NCBI RefSeq assembly: GCF_009829075.1
Contig: NZ_WUQZ01000022.1
Location: 1 to 57,192 of the forward strand
Length of the DNA stretch: 57,192 nucleotides
Direction: 5' to 3'
From: Sphingobacterium composti
Lineage (GTDB): Bacteria > Bacteroidota > Bacteroidia > Sphingobacteriales > Sphingobacteriaceae
Made by a program: the position numbers and the translations under genes. Positions 50,290-57,192 of this stretch are shown here, piece after piece. Under the pieces are notes generated by a model that was not told the origin of the DNA, did not search any database, and saw only the letters and a program-made list of their open reading frames with translations. Positions within the stretch are counted from its first letter, which is position 1. Every line of letters starts with the position of its first letter.

Positions 50290-50330
50290 CTGACAAGGTG
50301 TCGGATATTTTTATAATGGCAAAATTATTG
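50290..50330 (+). promoter_or_regulatory. Putative heat-shock promoter/operator of grpE-dnaJ
   Basis: CTGACAAGGTGTC (50290-50302), then TGGCA (50317-50321) and ATTGG (50327-50331). The same three blocks occur at identical spacing upstream of htpG. The predicted start near 50342 gives a leader of about 31 nt, as at htpG. A larger inverted repeat (TCCGACA ... TGTCGGA, 50257 to 50304) overlaps it. Promoter class is inference. Confidence 0.5.
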
Positions 50331-50372
50331 GTAAAAGTATTTGAGCTATTCAAATATCTTAAAAATAGTGTG

Positions 50373-50918
50373 ATGATGAACGAAAAAGAGAACATTCAAG
50401 ACGAGAATTTAGAACAAAACGAAAAGAATCAAGAGCAAGAAACTGCAAAAGAGCAAGCTGCTGAATTATCACAAGAGGAGATTTTATCGAATCAATTGGC
50501 AGAAGCGAATGACAAATTTGCTCGTTTATTTGCAGAATTTGATAATTATAAAAAACGTACATCTAAAGAGCGTGTCGAGTTAATATCGACTGCTGGCGAA
50601 AAAGTGATTTCAAAATTATTGACTGTATTAGATGATTTTGATAGAGCATTAAACGCTATGGCAACAGCCCAAGATGTAGAATCAGTGAAACAAGGTGTGG
50701 AATTAGTAAACAGCAAATTCAGAAAAATCTTAGAAAACGAAGGTTTGAAAGAAATGACTGTTATTGGTGAAACGTTCGATGCTGATTTCCAAGAAGCAAT
50801 TACAGCTATCCCTTCTCCGTCAGAAGACATGAAGAATAAAGTAATTGATGTCGTGGAAAAAGGTTATACATTAAATGATAAAGTAATCCGTTTCGCTAAA
50901 GTAGTGATTGGACAATAA
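50373..50918 (+). CDS. grpE: Nucleotide exchange factor GrpE
   Basis: 181 residues from ATG 50373 (or 180 from 50376). The open frame reaches 50298, but that part would lie upstream of the predicted transcription start. An acidic N-terminal tail leads into the long coiled coil (ANDKFARLFAEFDNYKKRTSKERVELIST) and the beta-rich head (GETFDADFQEAITAIPSPS ... VIDVVEKGYTLNDKVIRFAKVVIG). It exchanges ADP on DnaK. dnaK is not in the window; dnaJ follows by 11 nt. Confidence 0.95.
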   Translation: MMNEKENIQDENLEQNEKNQEQETAKEQAAELSQEEILSNQLAEANDKFARLFAEFDNYKKRTSKERVELISTAGEKVISKLLTVLDDFDRALNAMATAQDVESVKQGVELVNSKFRKILENEGLKEMTVIGETFDADFQEAITAIPSPSEDMKNKVIDVVEKGYTLNDKVIRFAKVVIGQ

Positions 50919-50929
50919 TATACAAGTAA

Positions 50930-52081
50930 ATGTCAAAGAGAGATTATTATGACGTACTTGGCGTATCACGCCAAGCTGACGCTGCAGAAATAAAATCGGC
51001 ATATCGCAAATTAGCGATAAAGTATCACCCAGATAAAAACCCGGGTAATGCTGAAGCAGAAGAAAAATTCAAAGAAGCAGCTGAAGCCTACGAAGTATTA
51101 AGTAACGCAGACAAGAAAGCGCGTTATGACCAATTTGGTCATGCAGGCAATTCTGCGGGATTTGGTGGTGCTGGAGGTGGTATGAATATGGATGACATAT
51201 TCAGCCAATTTGGTGACATTTTTGGTGGAGGCAATCCATTTGAAAGTTTCTTTGGCGGTGGCGGAGGCTCACGTGGTGGTCGTCGTGTGCAAAAAGGAAC
51301 GAATCTTCGCATTAAAGTTAAACTAACTTTAGAAGAAATTGCCAAAGGCGTAGAAAAGAAAGTCAAAGTCAATAAACAAATTGTTTGTAAGACTTGCGAT
51401 GGCTCTGGAGCAAAAGATAAATCTTCATTCCACACTTGTAAAACATGTGGCGGTGCAGGTTCGGTAAGACGAGTTACCAATACGATTTTGGGACAAATGC
51501 AAACTACTAGTACCTGTCCTACTTGTAATGGTGAAGGAGTTGAAATCACTGCGAAATGTACAACATGTAAAGGTGATGGATTGGAAAGAGGTGAAGAGAC
51601 AATCTCTATCAATATCCCTGCGGGTGTAAGCGAAGGCATGCAATTGTCCATGAGTGGCAAAGGTAATGCGGCTCCTCGTGGTGGTATTCCTGGAGACTTG
51701 ATTATCTTAGTCGAAGAAGTTCCTCACGAATCTTTGAAACGTGATGGCGTAAACGTTATTTACGATTTGTATATCAATTTTGCCGATGCAGCCTTAGGTA
51801 CAAGTGTAGAAGTACCTACTATCGACGGTAAAGCTAAAATCAAAATCGACCCAGGAACGCAAGGTGGCAAAATCTTACGTTTGAAAGGTAAAGGTATTCC
51901 AGAAGTTAATTCTTACCATAAAGGTGACCAATTAATCTATGTGAATATCTGGACACCGAAAGCGGTATCACCGGAAGAACGTGAAATTCTTGAAAAACTA
52001 AAAGGTTCTTCAAATTTCAAACCACAACCTGGCAAAAGTGAAAAATCATTCTTCGAAAGAATAAAAGAATACTTCGAGTAA
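50930..52081 (+). CDS. dnaJ: Chaperone DnaJ
   Basis: A 383-residue class I J-protein: J domain with the HPD motif (KYHPDKNPG), Gly/Phe-rich linker (about 75-115), four CxxCxGxG zinc repeats ([32 protein letters not shown]) and the C-terminal substrate-binding domains. It stimulates DnaK ATPase. It is co-transcribed with grpE. Confidence 0.98.
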   Translation: MSKRDYYDVLGVSRQADAAEIKSAYRKLAIKYHPDKNPGNAEAEEKFKEAAEAYEVLSNADKKARYDQFGHAGNSAGFGGAGGGMNMDDIFSQFGDIFGGGNPFESFFGGGGGSRGGRRVQKGTNLRIKVKLTLEEIAKGVEKKVKVNKQIVCKTCDGSGAKDKSSFHTCKTCGGAGSVRRVTNTILGQMQTTSTCPTCNGEGVEITAKCTTCKGDGLERGEETISINIPAGVSEGMQLSMSGKGNAAPRGGIPGDLIILVEEVPHESLKRDGVNVIYDLYINFADAALGTSVEVPTIDGKAKIKIDPGTQGGKILRLKGKGIPEVNSYHKGDQLIYVNIWTPKAVSPEEREILEKLKGSSNFKPQPGKSEKSFFERIKEYFE

Positions 52082-52100
52082 TCAACATATATTTGATTGA

Positions 52101-52138
52101 AAAATTCCTCATCAGCACACAGCTTTTGAGGGATTTTT
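52101..52138 (+). terminator. Intrinsic terminator of grpE-dnaJ
   Basis: AAATTCCTCA / TGAGGGATTT stem (one T-G wobble) and a T-rich tail, 20 nt past the dnaJ stop. Confidence 0.75.
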
Positions 52139-52261
52139 ATAAATGTGTTGAGTTGTTACCTATCAACAAGATATCTGACAAAATACATGGCCAGCAATTA
52201 TTAGTTCGGTAGTTTATATATTATTTAACTTTCTTGGAAAAAATCATGTGTAACTAATCCC

Positions 52262-53578
52262 TCATTTAGCTAAAGGATCTACTAATCTAAATTGAAAATC
52301 TATTTTCTTACCTGCTCTTTCAATTTCTAATCGTGTAATTTTGCCATCACCTGATTGCAATTTATTTTTGATATCCTGCAATTTCATTTTACCGACTCTT
52401 CGTCCATTTACCTTTAGGAGTTTATCTCCTACAGTCAATCCAACTTTTTCTGCTGGAGATTTGGGTCTTACCTGATCGATTATATAATTAGCATGTAATT
52501 CTATGAGGTAATTTACTTCATTACTAAAATTAATACTCACCCCACCATCATCTCCTTTATTTGTAAAATTCGTATAACGATGTCGCACAAAATCAAAGCC
52601 CGAATGCACTATTTCCAGACCGCTCATGTCTAGTGTGAAAGCTTTCTTAAAATTTCTGTTTGGTCTTAAATAGAAAACATTATTAGGATAGTCAAACACT
52701 ATATAAAATCTACTTAAAATTTGATTTCCAATAGATCCAACTCTATCTTTAGCAATTTTATTTTTATCGTAACTATTAGTGTCGGGATAGGAAACAATAG
52801 GATAAGGAATTTCATAGGAACCGAACGACACAAGTTCTATTTTATTCTTCACACCATATACGGCCCCGTTAAATCCTACCCCCAAATAATCTCTTATGGA
52901 TGGCGTATCGATTTCATAATGAGGAATTACCGATTCAAAAAGCATCATGGGATTAGAGTTCCCTAAATCCAATAACAATTTTTGATTAAACAATTTCTTA
53001 TCGCGTGGTTGTATATTTACAAAAGCATAAGCCCTGTCGTTCTCCACTCTAATAGAAAATTTATTGAATTTAGACATTCTTAATCCCAGCTTAGAAACAT
53101 CTCTTGCAAATACAATCTTCTTCTTCAAATAGTCTATTGCGACTACATTATTACGAAAAAAAGCACTTCCTAAAATACCGTGCACGTGCACACCTATATT
53201 CTTAGACAAATTAAACGCCGTATCTGTAATAACATATAAATGGTGACTGCTATCCACAATATTTCCAATTTGAAGTTTATTTTCTTTAGACATCAATCCT
53301 TTAATCGGTTGGCCAGTTCCAAAGCCTTGGAACACGAATGATGATGTATTTTTTAACCGTAAAGAATCGACCTCTCCAAATAATAATGTTTCCTTTACAC
53401 CATTATCCAATATAAAAGACAAAGGCTCATTGTTCAACTGAACAGATACGATTATCAAATTATTAACGAACTCAAAAGGAATAATACTATGCTGCTTATT
53501 TTCAGGGGCATTCCACAATTGTCCGATGACAAATTGAATATGCATCATTAGGCAGAAGATAAACAATAAGCGCAACAT
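52262..53578 (-). CDS. Retropepsin-like aspartyl protease fold protein with PDZ domain
   Basis: A 438-residue secreted protein (signal peptide residues 1-19). Two retropepsin-like halves: FILDNGVKETLLF (Asp58-Asn-Gly) with GILGSAFF, and LLLDLGNSNPMMLF (Asp204-Leu-Gly) with GSIGNQILSRFYIVFDY. A PDZ domain covers about 365-435 (VRPKSPAEKVGLTVGDKLLKVNGR). Both catalytic Asp are kept, but the usual Thr/Ser of the DTG/DSG triplet is Asn in one and Leu in the other, so activity is doubtful. A small-RNA candidate lies 55 nt upstream. Confidence 0.82.
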   Translation of the reverse strand: MLRLLFIFCLMMHIQFVIGQLWNAPENKQHSIIPFEFVNNLIIVSVQLNNEPLSFILDNGVKETLLFGEVDSLRLKNTSSFVFQGFGTGQPIKGLMSKENKLQIGNIVDSSHHLYVITDTAFNLSKNIGVHVHGILGSAFFRNNVVAIDYLKKKIVFARDVSKLGLRMSKFNKFSIRVENDRAYAFVNIQPRDKKLFNQKLLLDLGNSNPMMLFESVIPHYEIDTPSIRDYLGVGFNGAVYGVKNKIELVSFGSYEIPYPIVSYPDTNSYDKNKIAKDRVGSIGNQILSRFYIVFDYPNNVFYLRPNRNFKKAFTLDMSGLEIVHSGFDFVRHRYTNFTNKGDDGGVSINFSNEVNYLIELHANYIIDQVRPKSPAEKVGLTVGDKLLKVNGRRVGKMKLQDIKNKLQSGDGKITRLEIERAGKKIDFQFRLVDPLAK

Positions 53579-53631
53579 AGTCTATCGGAATTAACACAGA
53601 TGAATATAAAAAAAATTAAGGAGAGTTTATA

Positions 53632-53702
53632 TAAAAAGAATGAGCCTACCGCAGGGCTGCGATAGACTCACCTATTAACCAATTATAAACTTAAATTATG
53701 AG
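53632..53702 (-). ncRNA. Candidate small RNA / attenuated leader, copy 2
   Basis: An exact vegetative promoter (53737-53707) is followed on the minus strand by TCATAATTTAAGTTTATAAT and TGGTTA, then a 13-bp hairpin (TGAGTCTATCGCA/TGCGGTAGGCTCA, loop GCCC) and TTCTTTTT. The stem has two G-U wobbles on the minus strand; on the plus strand these would be C-A mismatches. This fixes the transcribed strand. The 5' segment matches copy 1 at 24 of 26 nt. Length is about 70 nt. It is either an independent RNA or a terminated leader of the retropepsin-PDZ gene. Confidence 0.72.
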
Positions 53703-53706
53703 AACA

Positions 53707-53737
53707 CAAAAGTACAAAATTTAGTTTACTATGCAAA
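53707..53737 (-). promoter_or_regulatory. Promoter of small RNA copy 2
   Basis: Minus strand TTTG (53737-53734), 19-nt spacer, TACTTTTG (53714-53707): identical boxes and spacing to the tRNA-Ser promoter. Confidence 0.82.
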
Positions 53738-53768
53738 TTTTTTATGCGTTTTTATGCGTTTTTATTAA

Positions 53769-54962
53769 TTATCTATCTACCTCACCTAACACAATATCGA
53801 TAGAACCTAAAATCGCGATTAAATCCGCAATAAGAACACCTTTTCCTAATTCCGGCAGTACAGACAAATTGTTAAAACTTGGCCCACGCGCTTTAACACG
53901 TCTTGGAACATCAGTTTTATCTTGCGTTTCAAAATAAAAACCTAACTCTCCTTTTGGATTTTCAGCACGCATATAGTAAGACTGTGCTTTTAAATTAATT
54001 TTTTTTGGCACTAGTGCCCTCGGGTCAAAATCAGGCAAACGCGCAAAATCCGACATTAATCGATCCAAACATTGTTCAATAATTTTTAAAGATTCGCAAA
54101 CTTCATCAACTCTTACTTTGTATCTATCCCAGCAATCGCCTAGACTCCCCATCGCCCCTGATCCTGTAGGAATATCAAAATCCAGTTCTGGATAGACAGA
54201 ATAACCATCAACTCGTCTTAAGTCCCATTTTATTCCACTTGCCCGCAACATTGGGCCAGAACAACCATAATTTATAGCTACATTAGCTGGTAAAACTCCA
54301 ATATTTGCCGTTCTTTCAATAAAAATTTGATTATTCGTCAAAATTTCATCCAATTCATCCAATTTTGGACGAAAATATTTAACAAAGTCCTTACATCTTT
54401 CTTCAAAACCAACCGGAAGATCATAAAAAAGTCCCCCTACCCAAATATAGTTGTATAGCATACGAGATCCAGAAGCCCATTCTAACATATTCATTATATG
54501 CTCCCTATCTCTAAAACACCACATGAAAGGTGTAAATGCACCTATATCGATTCCGTATGTTCCTATAGCTATTAAATGCGAAGCTATTCGATTCAATTCG
54601 CATACCAATACTCGGATGTATTCTACTCGTTTCGGCAGTTTATCCTCCATACCAAGCATTCGTTCGACTCCCATCACAAAGCTATGACTGTTATTCATGG
54701 ATGATAGATAATCCAAACGATCTGTAAATGGAATAGACTTACCATAATTCATTGACTCCGCATGCTTGTCAAAGCAACGATGTAAATAACCTAAATGTGG
54801 TATAACATCTGTAACGATTTCTCCATCCGTTATGAGCTCCAATCGTAATACCCCATGTGTAGATGGATGTTGTGGCCCCATATTAATAACCATCTCTGTC
54901 GAGCCCACACTTGCTATTTTGGATATATATTTTTGATAACCTTGATTATATTTTTCAAGCAT
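53769..54962 (-). CDS. nuoD: NADH-quinone oxidoreductase subunit D
   Basis: A 397-residue 49-kDa complex I subunit. [80 protein letters not shown] and the C-terminal [17 protein letters not shown] are all typical. With NuoB it forms the quinone-binding cavity. It follows nuoC by 1 nt. No nuoE or later subunits follow; the next gene downstream is unrelated. Confidence 0.97.
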   Translation of the reverse strand: MLEKYNQGYQKYISKIASVGSTEMVINMGPQHPSTHGVLRLELITDGEIVTDVIPHLGYLHRCFDKHAESMNYGKSIPFTDRLDYLSSMNNSHSFVMGVERMLGMEDKLPKRVEYIRVLVCELNRIASHLIAIGTYGIDIGAFTPFMWCFRDREHIMNMLEWASGSRMLYNYIWVGGLFYDLPVGFEERCKDFVKYFRPKLDELDEILTNNQIFIERTANIGVLPANVAINYGCSGPMLRASGIKWDLRRVDGYSVYPELDFDIPTGSGAMGSLGDCWDRYKVRVDEVCESLKIIEQCLDRLMSDFARLPDFDPRALVPKKINLKAQSYYMRAENPKGELGFYFETQDKTDVPRRVKARGPSFNNLSVLPELGKGVLIADLIAILGSIDIVLGEVDR

Positions 54963-54963
54963 A

Positions 54964-55482
54964 TTATTCTCCTTTTATTGGAATACCGTGATAATATTCT
55001 GCATCTTCATAATCTTTGCGCAATGGAAAACCTTCCCAATCATCTGGCAATAGAATACGGCGTAAATCTGGATGATCAGTAAAATATATTCCCATTAAAT
55101 CATATGCTTCGCGTTCGTGCCAATCGGCCGTACGCCAAATTGAACTCACTGATGGCACTTCAGGCAAATTATTCTCTTCGCGATTCGTTACAGGTAATTC
55201 CACACGAATTGTCAATTGTGTTTGGTAAGGCAAAGATGTCAGGTTATATACTAAAGCAAAACGATTTTCTGGATAATAATCTACAGCCGTTATATTAGCT
55301 AAAAAATCGTAATAATATGCTGAAGAATCTCTTAAATATTTAGATAGTTCAACTAAAATTGAAGATGAGACAATTAAAGTTGCTTGCTTTGCTCCTTCTA
55401 CAGCGTGTATAGATTCACCAAACTTGTTTTGCAAATCTTGTAATAATTTATCTATCATGGTGCTAATCTGTTTTTCGTCCAT
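54964..55482 (-). CDS. nuoC: NADH-quinone oxidoreductase subunit C
   Basis: A 172-residue 30-kDa complex I subunit: [24 protein letters not shown], then [48 protein letters not shown], the family signature. The start may instead be ATG 55458 ([14 protein letters not shown], 164 residues), which would overlap the pdxH stop as ATGA, a classic coupling overlap; the longer start overlaps pdxH by 28 nt. nuoA and nuoB are not upstream. Confidence 0.95.
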   Translation of the reverse strand: MDEKQISTMIDKLLQDLQNKFGESIHAVEGAKQATLIVSSSILVELSKYLRDSSAYYYDFLANITAVDYYPENRFALVYNLTSLPYQTQLTIRVELPVTNREENNLPEVPSVSSIWRTADWHEREAYDLMGIYFTDHPDLRRILLPDDWEGFPLRKDYEDAEYYHGIPIKGE

Positions 55483-56108
55483 GTATCATTTTCTTTTTGG
55501 TACACTATCCTATCATGTAATCTTGAACTTCTCCCTTGCCAAAATTCCATTCTAAATGGTTTTACAAGATAACCACCCCAGAATGAGGGCCTTGGAATTG
55601 TTTCCATCTGTTCAAATTCAATTTCCTTTTCCTTCACTCTATCTTCTAGTATAGATCTACTAGCTATTATCTGAGATTGTGGTGAAGACCAAGCACCTAT
55701 CTGACTACCTTTGGGACGTGATGCAAAATATTCATCCGAATCATCTTTTGGCAAAAATTCGACATCTCCTTCAATGCGAACCTGACGTTGCAACTCTCCC
55801 CAAAAAAACAATAAACTTACTTTAGAATTACGCGCTAAATCTTGTCCTTTTTGACTAGTATAATTTGTAAAAAAACTAAATCCCTCTGCTTTTATATCTT
55901 TTAATAACACAACTCGTGTCGATGGATAGCCCTGATTATTAATGGTAGCCAAAACCATCGCATTAGGCTCCAATACTTGTGCAGATAACGCTTGTTCAAA
56001 CCAAACTTGGAATTGTTGGGTAGGATTTTCTAAAACATCAAGTTCCGATAAAGAACCCATTGCATAATCTTCACGAATTGCTGCTATATCTTTATGTTCT
56101 ATCGCCAT
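55455..56108 (-). CDS. pdxH: Pyridoxine/pyridoxamine 5'-phosphate oxidase
   Basis: A 217-residue FMN enzyme making pyridoxal 5'-phosphate. IREDYAMGSLSELDVLENPTQQFQVWFEQAL, PSTRVVLLKDIKAEGFSFFTNYTSQKG (FMN site), VSLLFFWGELQRQVRIEG, and the C-terminal PSFWGGYLVKPFRMEFWQGRSSRLHDR with WTKNRLAP are all diagnostic. It overlaps nuoC on the same strand, so the B6 gene and complex I subunits probably share a transcript. Confidence 0.97.
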   Translation of the reverse strand: MAIEHKDIAAIREDYAMGSLSELDVLENPTQQFQVWFEQALSAQVLEPNAMVLATINNQGYPSTRVVLLKDIKAEGFSFFTNYTSQKGQDLARNSKVSLLFFWGELQRQVRIEGDVEFLPKDDSDEYFASRPKGSQIGAWSSPQSQIIASRSILEDRVKEKEIEFEQMETIPRPSFWGGYLVKPFRMEFWQGRSSRLHDRIVYQKENDTWTKNRLAP

Positions 56109-56246
56109 TAATTCTGAATAAAGTGTAGCACAAACTTACTAAAAGCGTTATAAATATCTACCTACAAAGTCGATTAAATAATTGTATTTTATTTTTTGAT
56201 AATTATTTTTTTGTAGTTTTATTATGATTAAAAAGGAAATAGAATA

Positions 56247-56807
56247 ATGTTCAATACACACGATCCAAAACAAGGTAGTTTATTATTGTCAGAACCATTC
56301 ATGCTAGATCCAAATTTTGAACGTTCGGTGGTATTACTATGTGAGCACAATAATGATGGCTCTGTAGGTATGATTCTCAATCATCGCTCTCAATTGTTGT
56401 TATCTGATGTGATGGATGAAAAAGTAGTTGATTTCCCCTTATACATTGGTGGTCCTGTGCAAAATAATGCTATTTTCTTTTTGCACCGCGCAATTGACAA
56501 AATAACAGATGGCACGCACATCTATAATGATATATATTGGGGCGGAGATTTTGACATGGCTATTTCGATGATTAATGATGGTTATCTGTCGACTGATGAA
56601 ATTAAATTTTTCTTAGGCTACTCAGGTTGGGCAGAACATCAACTTTTAGATGAAATCAATCAAAACTCTTGGGCAGTACACAATAAATTTAGTTCAGAAC
56701 TTACCTTTATCACAGATGGAGAAGATCTTTGGAAAAAAGCCTTAATAAGTTTGGGACCTAAATATGCGCATGTTGCTAACTTCCCCAAAAGTCCTAATTT
56801 AAATTAG
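56247..56807 (+). CDS. UPF0301 (AlgH/YqgE, DUF179) family protein
   Basis: A 186-residue cytoplasmic protein. GSLLLSEPFMLDPNFERSVVLLCEHNNDGSVGMILNHRS, PLYIGGPVQNNAIFFLHR and the FFLGYSGWAEHQLLDEINQNSWAV block are diagnostic of YqgE/AlgH. The family was named after an alginate regulator in Pseudomonas, but the molecular role is unsettled. Divergent from pdxH. Confidence 0.93.
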   Translation: MFNTHDPKQGSLLLSEPFMLDPNFERSVVLLCEHNNDGSVGMILNHRSQLLLSDVMDEKVVDFPLYIGGPVQNNAIFFLHRAIDKITDGTHIYNDIYWGGDFDMAISMINDGYLSTDEIKFFLGYSGWAEHQLLDEINQNSWAVHNKFSSELTFITDGEDLWKKALISLGPKYAHVANFPKSPNLN

Positions 56808-57068
56808 AATATTTTTTTATTACTATCACCTTGTTAACTTCATTTTTTTGACCAGCCAATGATTTGAATGGTGCTGCACAATTTCGTTTTTACAGGTATT
56901 CCAATTATTCATCTTTAGAATTCATATAAACGTATATTTTAAGAGGAATAGCACTTGGATAAAGTGACCTACCTATGCCTTCATAAAGAATGGCACAATA
57001 AGAAAAATGATTAAAATAATTTCCTCATAACTCAATTTTACAACCTTAAGTTGTAAATGATTACGAAA

Positions 57069-57192
57069 TCGGATAGGAGGAACGGGATTAATTCCCGTTC
57101 CGACCTTCCACAGCACCGCACGTACCGTTCGGTATACGGCGCTTCCCTAAGTTGTAACACGAACTCGCTTGTATTCTGCCAGTAAAGATGGG
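57069..57192 (-). mobile_element. 3' end of a group II intron (domains V and VI), continuing beyond the window
   Basis: Minus strand: 57144-57113 folds as domain V (AGCGCCGTATACC-GAAC-GGTACGTGCGGTGCT, AGC triad, GAAC tetraloop and an asymmetric bulge). Domain VI follows: a 9-bp stem GGAACGGGA/TCCCGTTCC with loop ATTAA, outer pairs CGGA/TCCG, an unpaired A (complement of base 57075) seven nt from the end, and an intron end at ...CCGAT (57069). The reverse transcriptase and 5' end would lie to the right. The 56808-57068 flank holds no gene I can support. Confidence 0.78.

Noticed and set aside
50298..50372. Extended N-terminus of GrpE
   Set aside because: It would begin upstream of the predicted transcription start and within the regulatory element; family similarity begins after ATG 50373.
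51139..51660. 173-codon minus-strand frame
   Set aside because: Antisense to the Gly-rich and zinc-finger part of dnaJ; Pro-rich artefact.
53740..53765. Short tandem repeat of TTTTTATGCG units
   Set aside because: Only two units, in the T-rich spacer after nuoD; no array, so not CRISPR or a meaningful VNTR.
56808..57068. Possible gene remnant (minus frame ending YVYMNSKDE)
   Set aside because: Only about 38 codons, no start, interrupted by stops; treated as intergenic.

Overview
This is an AT-rich chromosomal window from a member of the Bacteroidota, most likely the Chitinophagia/Sphingobacteriia side. The evidence is a SusC/SusD pair, promoters of the TTTG-N19-TAnnTTTG type, DUF3822-rsmD-coaD synteny, S9-type dipeptidyl peptidase, DUF937 and DUF6249 proteins, and outer-membrane proteins ending in Phe. 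The species cannot be named from the sequence alone. Layout: 1-800 is the end of an ISL3-type (ISAon1-like) transposase gene whose two halves lie in different frames. tRNA-His and htpG follow, then small secreted or unknown proteins and a dispersed palindromic repeat (4025-4102). 6068-15079 is a polysaccharide/oligosaccharide utilization locus read leftward: LacI regulator, then SusC, SusD, a GH130 lipoprotein, a ROK sugar kinase and a sugar-porter MFS. A perfect 20-bp palindrome lies just downstream of a good promoter in front of susC. 15265-25788 is mostly housekeeping: an MFS exporter, tRNA-Arg, YceI, tRNA-Ser, ftsB, enolase, a DEAD-box helicase, an ECF sigma operon, coaD-rsmD-DUF3822 and a RecD-like helicase. 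25946-36571 holds a secreted GH2 beta-galactosidase, a TPR protein, an SDR, a DPP-IV peptidase, and an outer-membrane protein-ruvB-dolichol-phosphate-mannose-synthase-like operon. 36698-40205 has two tandem POT peptide transporters. 40348-48104 is a leftward block: S13 carboxypeptidase, UMF1-type MFS, CCG iron-sulfur protein, Tat-signal TIM-barrel protein, unknown proteins, a dicarboxylate symporter and a ferredoxin. 48270-52081 runs rightward: acyl-CoA reductase, a small conserved protein, ftsE, grpE, dnaJ. The right end carries a degenerate retropepsin-PDZ protein, an isolated nuoC-nuoD pair with pdxH, a UPF0301 protein, and the 3' end of a group II intron that runs off the window. The most interesting non-coding signal is a pair of ~70-nt minus-strand RNA candidates (19579-19650 and 53632-53702). 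They share a conserved 26-nt 5' segment (24 identities) followed by unrelated-sequence terminator hairpins; one has a textbook Bacteroidota promoter. A second signal is an ungapped promoter architecture shared by htpG and grpE-dnaJ (an inverted CTGnCAAnnTGTC box at a fixed distance from a sigma-54-like TGG-N7-ATTG element). It suggests a common heat-shock control. Genes starting 3-6 nt after a TAnnTTTG box suggest leaderless mRNAs.
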